Of a DNA stretch of 63,511 nucleotides, positions 59,212-63,511 are shown piece after piece. The stretch comes from Amphimedon queenslandica (lineage: Eukaryota > Porifera > Demospongiae > Haplosclerida > Niphatidae), in the NCBI RefSeq assembly GCF_000090795.2, contig NW_003546778.1, positions 1 to 63,511 of the forward strand, written 5' to 3'. Each line of letters opens with the position of its first letter. Position 1 is the stretch's first letter. The notes beneath the pieces are model-generated. The model worked only from the letters and a program-made list of their open reading frames with translations, was not told the DNA's origin and searched no databases. Made by a program: the position numbers and the translations under genes.

Positions 59212-62200
59212 ATGGCTTCTGTTTCTTCTCCTCCTGAGCTGAATAGTAAGTGTTTGGTTCTTTATTTCTTATTTTAAAAGCATCATTATATACTACTAGT
59301 AAATGATCTTGATGAGGTACTCCGATTACTCAGGAGACATGATTATTTAGGAATCAAAAATTTTGAGCTTGGTCTTAATCTTGGCCTATCTCCTCTTACG
59401 TTGAATGTCATCATGCAGAATCATAAAGGAGATATTGAGAGCTTTCTACGTGAATGTCTTATTAAATGGTTGCAGAAAGCTGATGATGTACAGGAGAAAG
59501 GTGGTCCTACTATCTATTCATTGGTATCAGCATTGAGGGAATTAGGAGAGAATGGAGTAGCTAAAGGAATAGATATGGAGAGTAAGTTACATTCATTGTA
59601 ATAGATGTAGAGAGTAATTGACTACATGCACTGTATTTGTTGTGTTTGATAATTTTAGGGCATCCTGCTTGCAAAATTCTAGCCCGTTATACTTCAAAGC
59701 GACCTCTTTTCTCTGCGCTAGCTAGGTTGGTTACACTTTTGTATGAAGCAGAACTAATAAAAGTGATGATCCTTCCAGCTAACAAACAAGGAAAAGCACT
59801 TCTACTTGAAGTAAAAGAAGCTGTTTGTGCCGATTATCAAAAGCTGAAAGTATTTGCTGATATCTTGTGCAAAATCACATCCACTGCTATGATAGGAAAT
59901 GCTATTATGAAACAATACGGTAAGTACTAGATCTACTTCATAAATGCAGCTATAAAAAACTGTTATTGTTTTATAGACAACAAATATTGCAGTGACGACT
60001 TAAAAGAAGTACATGCTGATGGTAATAATAAATTTTCATGTAGCTTTTATTAATAATTAATATAGACAAAAGGCTGAAGATATATCTTCCTAAAGAAATG
60101 ACCTCAGAAATTGACTTGATGCGATTGAAGTTGGCAGATACATTTGCTGAAGTTGGGTCAATCATGATGAACATCAACCCTCAGTCTGTATCCCTTGATT
60201 ATCTCAAGTGTGTACTCGGCTCATATGATAGATCATTAAGGCCTCAATTACTTCAGTGTCAAGATATCCATGCCATTTTACAACTAGTTTATGATATTTG
60301 CCAACTTGATGATATTCATGTGCTGGAGTTTTTTGTTAATAAGTTTAACATAGAGGAGGCTAAAGTAGTTATTGAGAAATATAAAGAAGCTGTTGAGGAG
60401 TTTAAGAAAACAAAACTCAGAGATTGTCTGGAAAAATCATTTTCAAAGGCCTCGCCACTCGAGTGTGAAAGGATCACCATTGTCGTTGATAAAAAAACAA
60501 AAGATTTACTACTTGAAGACATTGAGAGCTTATCATTAGCAGTATTTGATAATTTAGCACAGCGTGTCAGATTAAATGTTATTAGAGAGAGCAATTCTTT
60601 CACCATCATTTGTTTTTTCCCATTGATTCTATCTGAGCAGTTGGTTTCAGTTGCTCTTGATAATATTGATGCATTAAAAGCTAATCGAGTGAAGAGACTA
60701 ACCATTGGATACTGCACTGTGTATGAGGTGAGTATATAGACTATACATGCACTGCATAAACTGATTACATTATTAATTTACAGGTACATAAAATTGATGA
60801 CACTTCTGCTCCTGCTAAAATTGAATCAGGTATCATATATTGGGAAATTTTGGAGGGAATAAAATTTGGGGAATTGCTAAATTTTAGTGATTGTCAGATT
60901 TTAATCTGGCAAATTTGTGGCCCCGTGCCATTGAGCATGTGCATAATGGCTCAAAATGGTGGACTTTTATTTTGGCGAATGGCTGTCAAAATGCCAATTC
61001 GCCAAATTTAATTCCCTCCAAAATTTCTCGCTGTACAGTATGTCCTTGTTTGTTCTCATGTGCATGTTTATTGTTGTGAATAATGTGATGTGTATTATCT
61101 ATTATAGATGAACAACAGTTGCCCTTATCATCACCAAATAGTAGTGGTTTACTCAAGCAACTAATGATATCATTGACTGTACAAATGATTAATAGTGAAT
61201 ATGAGGTGATTAATGAGGTATGTCAAATGATATCAAGTAGTTCATTAGGCCATAGCTATACAGAGCTACAGCCACGACCAATTAACTTTGGTCAACTATA
61301 ACTATTAATTTATTTATATTAATGTTAAATACCATAAGCCACATTACTTTTCTTGTTTCGTAAACATAGGAAAGTACAAGTACATTGATGAAAGAAGCTG
61401 AGTCATTGAAGGAAGTACTGGATACTAAAATAAAGATGCTTAGTGACAGTGTAGCAGAGAGTGATGAGCTTAAAGGTACCTGTATTAATAATAATTCTTT
61501 ATTGATTTATTTATTTAATGATTTATTAAAGAGGAGTTTGAGAAATTGAAGGAATTAAAAGTAATATTTGAAAACCAGCTTGAAATATTTCAATTGGAAT
61601 TAAGTAATTAAATGTTATGCGCTTTCCATGCACACAATTTCCTTTTTGCAGTTTGTTCAAATAACTAATCTGTACCTATTATTATAGAAAATCAAGCACA
61701 TGGTGATGCCATACAACGTTTTTTTGCTATTTTAAATCGAAATCTACTCCGCATTGCAGTGGCTTTTGATACATCAGTTACTGAAACTAAAGGGCTCATG
61801 ACTGAAGCATTAGATGGGCTAAAAGAGATACGTGAACACAAGGAAGTGAGAGATGTACATCAAGTAAAAGAATCGTATCAATCTTTAAAAGATTCCATGG
61901 AAGAAGTTCACACGTACCTTGATAAAGTTAATGGACTGTATCAAACACTCAAAGATCAGCCTCAAGAAGAAGTAGTAAAAGACATTGAGAGTAGGGAAAC
62001 GGAGAGTACCGAGCAGCTGACTGACAAAATCAACGAAATATTACAAGATAGCTCAGTTCAATATACTACACTTCAGGAATGTTTTGAGAAATTTTCCACA
62101 AATTGTAATGAGGCTCAAAGTGAGTTGAGGAGACTCAAAGAAGAAACAGAATCTGAAAGAAAAAAAAGGCAATAACTGCTGGTGTAGTGGCAGCTGGTGG

Positions 62201-62624
62201 TCTAGCAGTATCTGCTCTAGTTGGATTATTTACTGCTGGAATTGGAGCTGCTGCTGGTACACCTCTTACCTTATTAAGCCTAGAAGGAACAGCAGCTACT
62301 ACCACATATTTCCTAGCCCTTGTAGTCTCATGTAGCATCACAGCTAAGATATTTGGTAGAATGAATGAAAGAATTGCAAGGCTTAAGCAGTTTAAAGAGA
62401 TACAGAATATGATAGATGAGCTTAATGGGCAGATAATGAAAGTGAACACAGCAAAAATAAAGAGAATGACAGATGCTGAACGTAAAGATCTTGCTATGAA
62501 GATGAAGTCTACACTAGAACAAAGTATAGAATTATTCAACAAGACATCTTTTGGACTAATAACTACCGAACAGATTAAGATAGATTTTACTAACAAAATT
62601 GATGAAGCATTTAGTGCTAACTAG
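59212..62624 (+). CDS. DEATH-domain protein with coiled coils and a hydrophobic hairpin (10 exons, one frame break)
   Basis: Exons 59212-59245, 59300-59581, 59659-59919, 59977-60021, 60066-60727, 60784-60829, 61108-61217, 61370-61475, 61532-61603, then 61688 onward. Residues ~13-103 form a DEATH fold (NDLDEVLRLLRRHDYLG, LGLSPLTLNVIMQNHKGDI, WLQKADD, YSLVSALRELGENGVAKGI). Residues ~106-440 form two further globular parts, the second with TKLRDCLEKSFSK, ERITIVVDKKTKDLLLEDIE and VKRLTIGYCTVYE; I cannot name them. Long coiled coils follow (~445-700). At 62160-62167 an A8 run ends this frame eight bases later; the adjacent frame then continues without a stop to 62624, giving a Gly/Ala-rich hydrophobic hairpin (VVAAGGLAVSALVGLF and YFLALVVSCSITAKI) and another helical segment. 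The break may be a sequencing error, true inactivation, or -1 frameshifting. DEATH domains recruit signalling complexes; the coil-hairpin-coil end suggests membrane insertion (inference). Confidence 0.7.
60833..61038. mobile_element. TA-flanked MITE in the DEATH gene intron
   Basis: Left TCATATATTGGGAAATTTTG, right the reverse complement of CTGTACAGCGAGAAATTTTG; inner GGAGGGAA / TTCCCTCC pair. It fills most of the intron 60830-61107. Confidence 0.65.
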
Positions 62625-62756
62625 TTCTAACTGAGTGAAATTAAAACATTATTACTATTAATGCTATGTGATTTAGTTTTTAGTTTTGTTACACGTGATT
62701 GTCATTTAAAATTATGAAAATTACTTTTTTAATTACGATTTTAAAAAGCTATGTCA

Positions 62757-63140
62757 TTATTACCTTGCTAGCCTTCTTCTTCTTTTTATCAGTTTCAAGT
62801 ACCTCTGGTACAACTGGTGCCGCTACTTCATCACTGTCCTTGCCCCTTGGTCTTCTTGGATTTCTTTGACTATTTCATTTCAGTTTGTTCTTTGAGAATT
62901 TGACTGCCTGTTGATAGCAAAAAAAGAAAAAATATAGAGAGCACATTAGATACCAATAAAGGCTACATTGCTTGCTTGCTCTTGTTATCTCAACTCACAG
63001 TGTGGGCTGTGGAGAAATCGAGGAAAAATGCGAGAGTTATTCCTGCTCTTTTAATCTGACACTGAACTGTGAACACGAGGACTCATGTGACTAGGAGTGG
63101 TCAAGTATTATACGCATGCGCAAAACCACGTGGCTTAATC
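62757..63140 (-). pseudogene. Stray copy of first exon and promoter of the 56-58 kb gene
   Basis: 62763 to about 62915 is similar to the exon 58600-58731: both encode a Lys-rich end before a TTGCTAG-type 3' boundary (KKKKKASK), but this copy has insertions that shift frame (an extra CCCCTT near 62841 and GAATTT near 62899). Upstream, 63060-63135 copies the region around 58798-58876, with GGACTCATGTGA and GCATGCGCAAAACCA. No downstream exons of the gene follow, so it is probably a non-functional fragment. Confidence 0.6.
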
Positions 63141-63226
63141 GTTCTGTTTAGAGACTGTAAGAATGCATAAACTCTGCTGTAACACAGAACGAATAACCTT
63201 ATTAGCCATAACTTTCCATTACGCTA

Positions 63227-63428
63227 CCGTATAGCGGAAAAATTTCGTGGTCCAAAATTTTCGTGGATCCGTCCAAAAATCAATTTCGTGGCTTTAATTT
63301 TCGTGGTTTTCTACAATTCGGCCATCTTAAACCGTATAAAATCAATTTTCGCGGATTTTATTTTCGTGGATTTTGAAAAATGCGAAATCCGTGAAAATTT
63401 TGGGCCACGAAAATTTTCCGCTATACGG
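63227..63428. mobile_element. TA-flanked MITE (CCGTATAGCGGAAAAATTTCG ends)
   Basis: Left CCGTATAGCGGAAAAATTTC and right AAAATTTTCCGCTATACGG, flanked by TA. Many inner TTTTCGTGG / CCACGAAAA pairs make it nearly self-complementary. The best-preserved member of its group in the window. Confidence 0.8.
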
Positions 63429-63511
63429 TATATTACTGTTATTTTTTGTTACAATAGAAAAAACTTATATTTACATAATAATACACTCGATAAGAATGAT
63501 AAGAAATAAAG

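Overview
The window looks like a piece of a sponge (demosponge) nuclear genome, most likely Amphimedon queenslandica or a close relative. This is inference from AT-rich DNA, short GT-AG introns, metazoan housekeeping genes (AP2M1, PIGP, CEP19, MICOS10, RPL22), a DEATH-domain gene and a small run of N. No virus, bacterial operon or CRISPR array was seen. Exons below were built by hand from splice sites and reading phase; every multi-exon model given closes in phase except where stated.

Layout. 1-7.9 kb: three tandem copies of a TATA-driven secreted NIDO-domain gene (two intact, the middle one a 5'-deleted pseudogene), each flanked by a ~60-bp inverted repeat. 8-13.2 kb (minus): a receptor with alternating Ig/FN3 domains, a transmembrane segment and a tyrosine-containing tail, with an extra intact copy of its transmembrane exons downstream. 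15.2-19.0 kb (minus): a second Ig/FN3 receptor with ITIM-like tyrosines. It shares a 135-bp divergent promoter, containing a perfect RFX X-box, with a CEP19 homologue (19.1-20.7 kb, plus). 20.8-21.8 kb (minus): a secreted C1q/TNF-like protein. 23.0-39.5 kb (minus): AP2M1 with very large introns full of MITEs and palindromic TACATG islands; one essential exon is missing, probably behind the assembly gap at 36.26 kb. 39.75-41.1 kb (plus): PIGP, head-to-head with AP2M1. 41.2-52.8 kb (minus): a 21-exon RhoGEF of the PLEKHG5 type. 53.1-54.6 kb (plus): MICOS10, with a satellite array in intron 2. 54.9 kb (minus): tRNA-Arg(ACG). 55.1-56.0 kb (plus): RPL22. 56.4-58.7 kb (minus): an unrecognised Lys/Glu-rich plus globular protein. 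59.2-62.6 kb (plus): a DEATH-domain protein with coiled coils around a hydrophobic hairpin, interrupted by one frame break at an A8 run. 62.75-63.14 kb: a stray copy of the 5' exon and promoter of the 56-58 kb gene.

Functional themes. Most genes are unrelated housekeeping genes. The accessory interest is a cluster of candidate recognition or immunity-type genes: NIDO secreted proteins, two Ig/FN3 receptors with phosphotyrosine-type tails, a C1q-like secreted protein and a DEATH-domain protein with an effector-like layout. Repeats are dominated by short TA-flanked inverted-repeat elements, an ~8-copy pogo/Tigger-like MITE, a ~177-bp satellite family and self-complementary TACATG arrays confined to roughly 14.7-39.1 kb.
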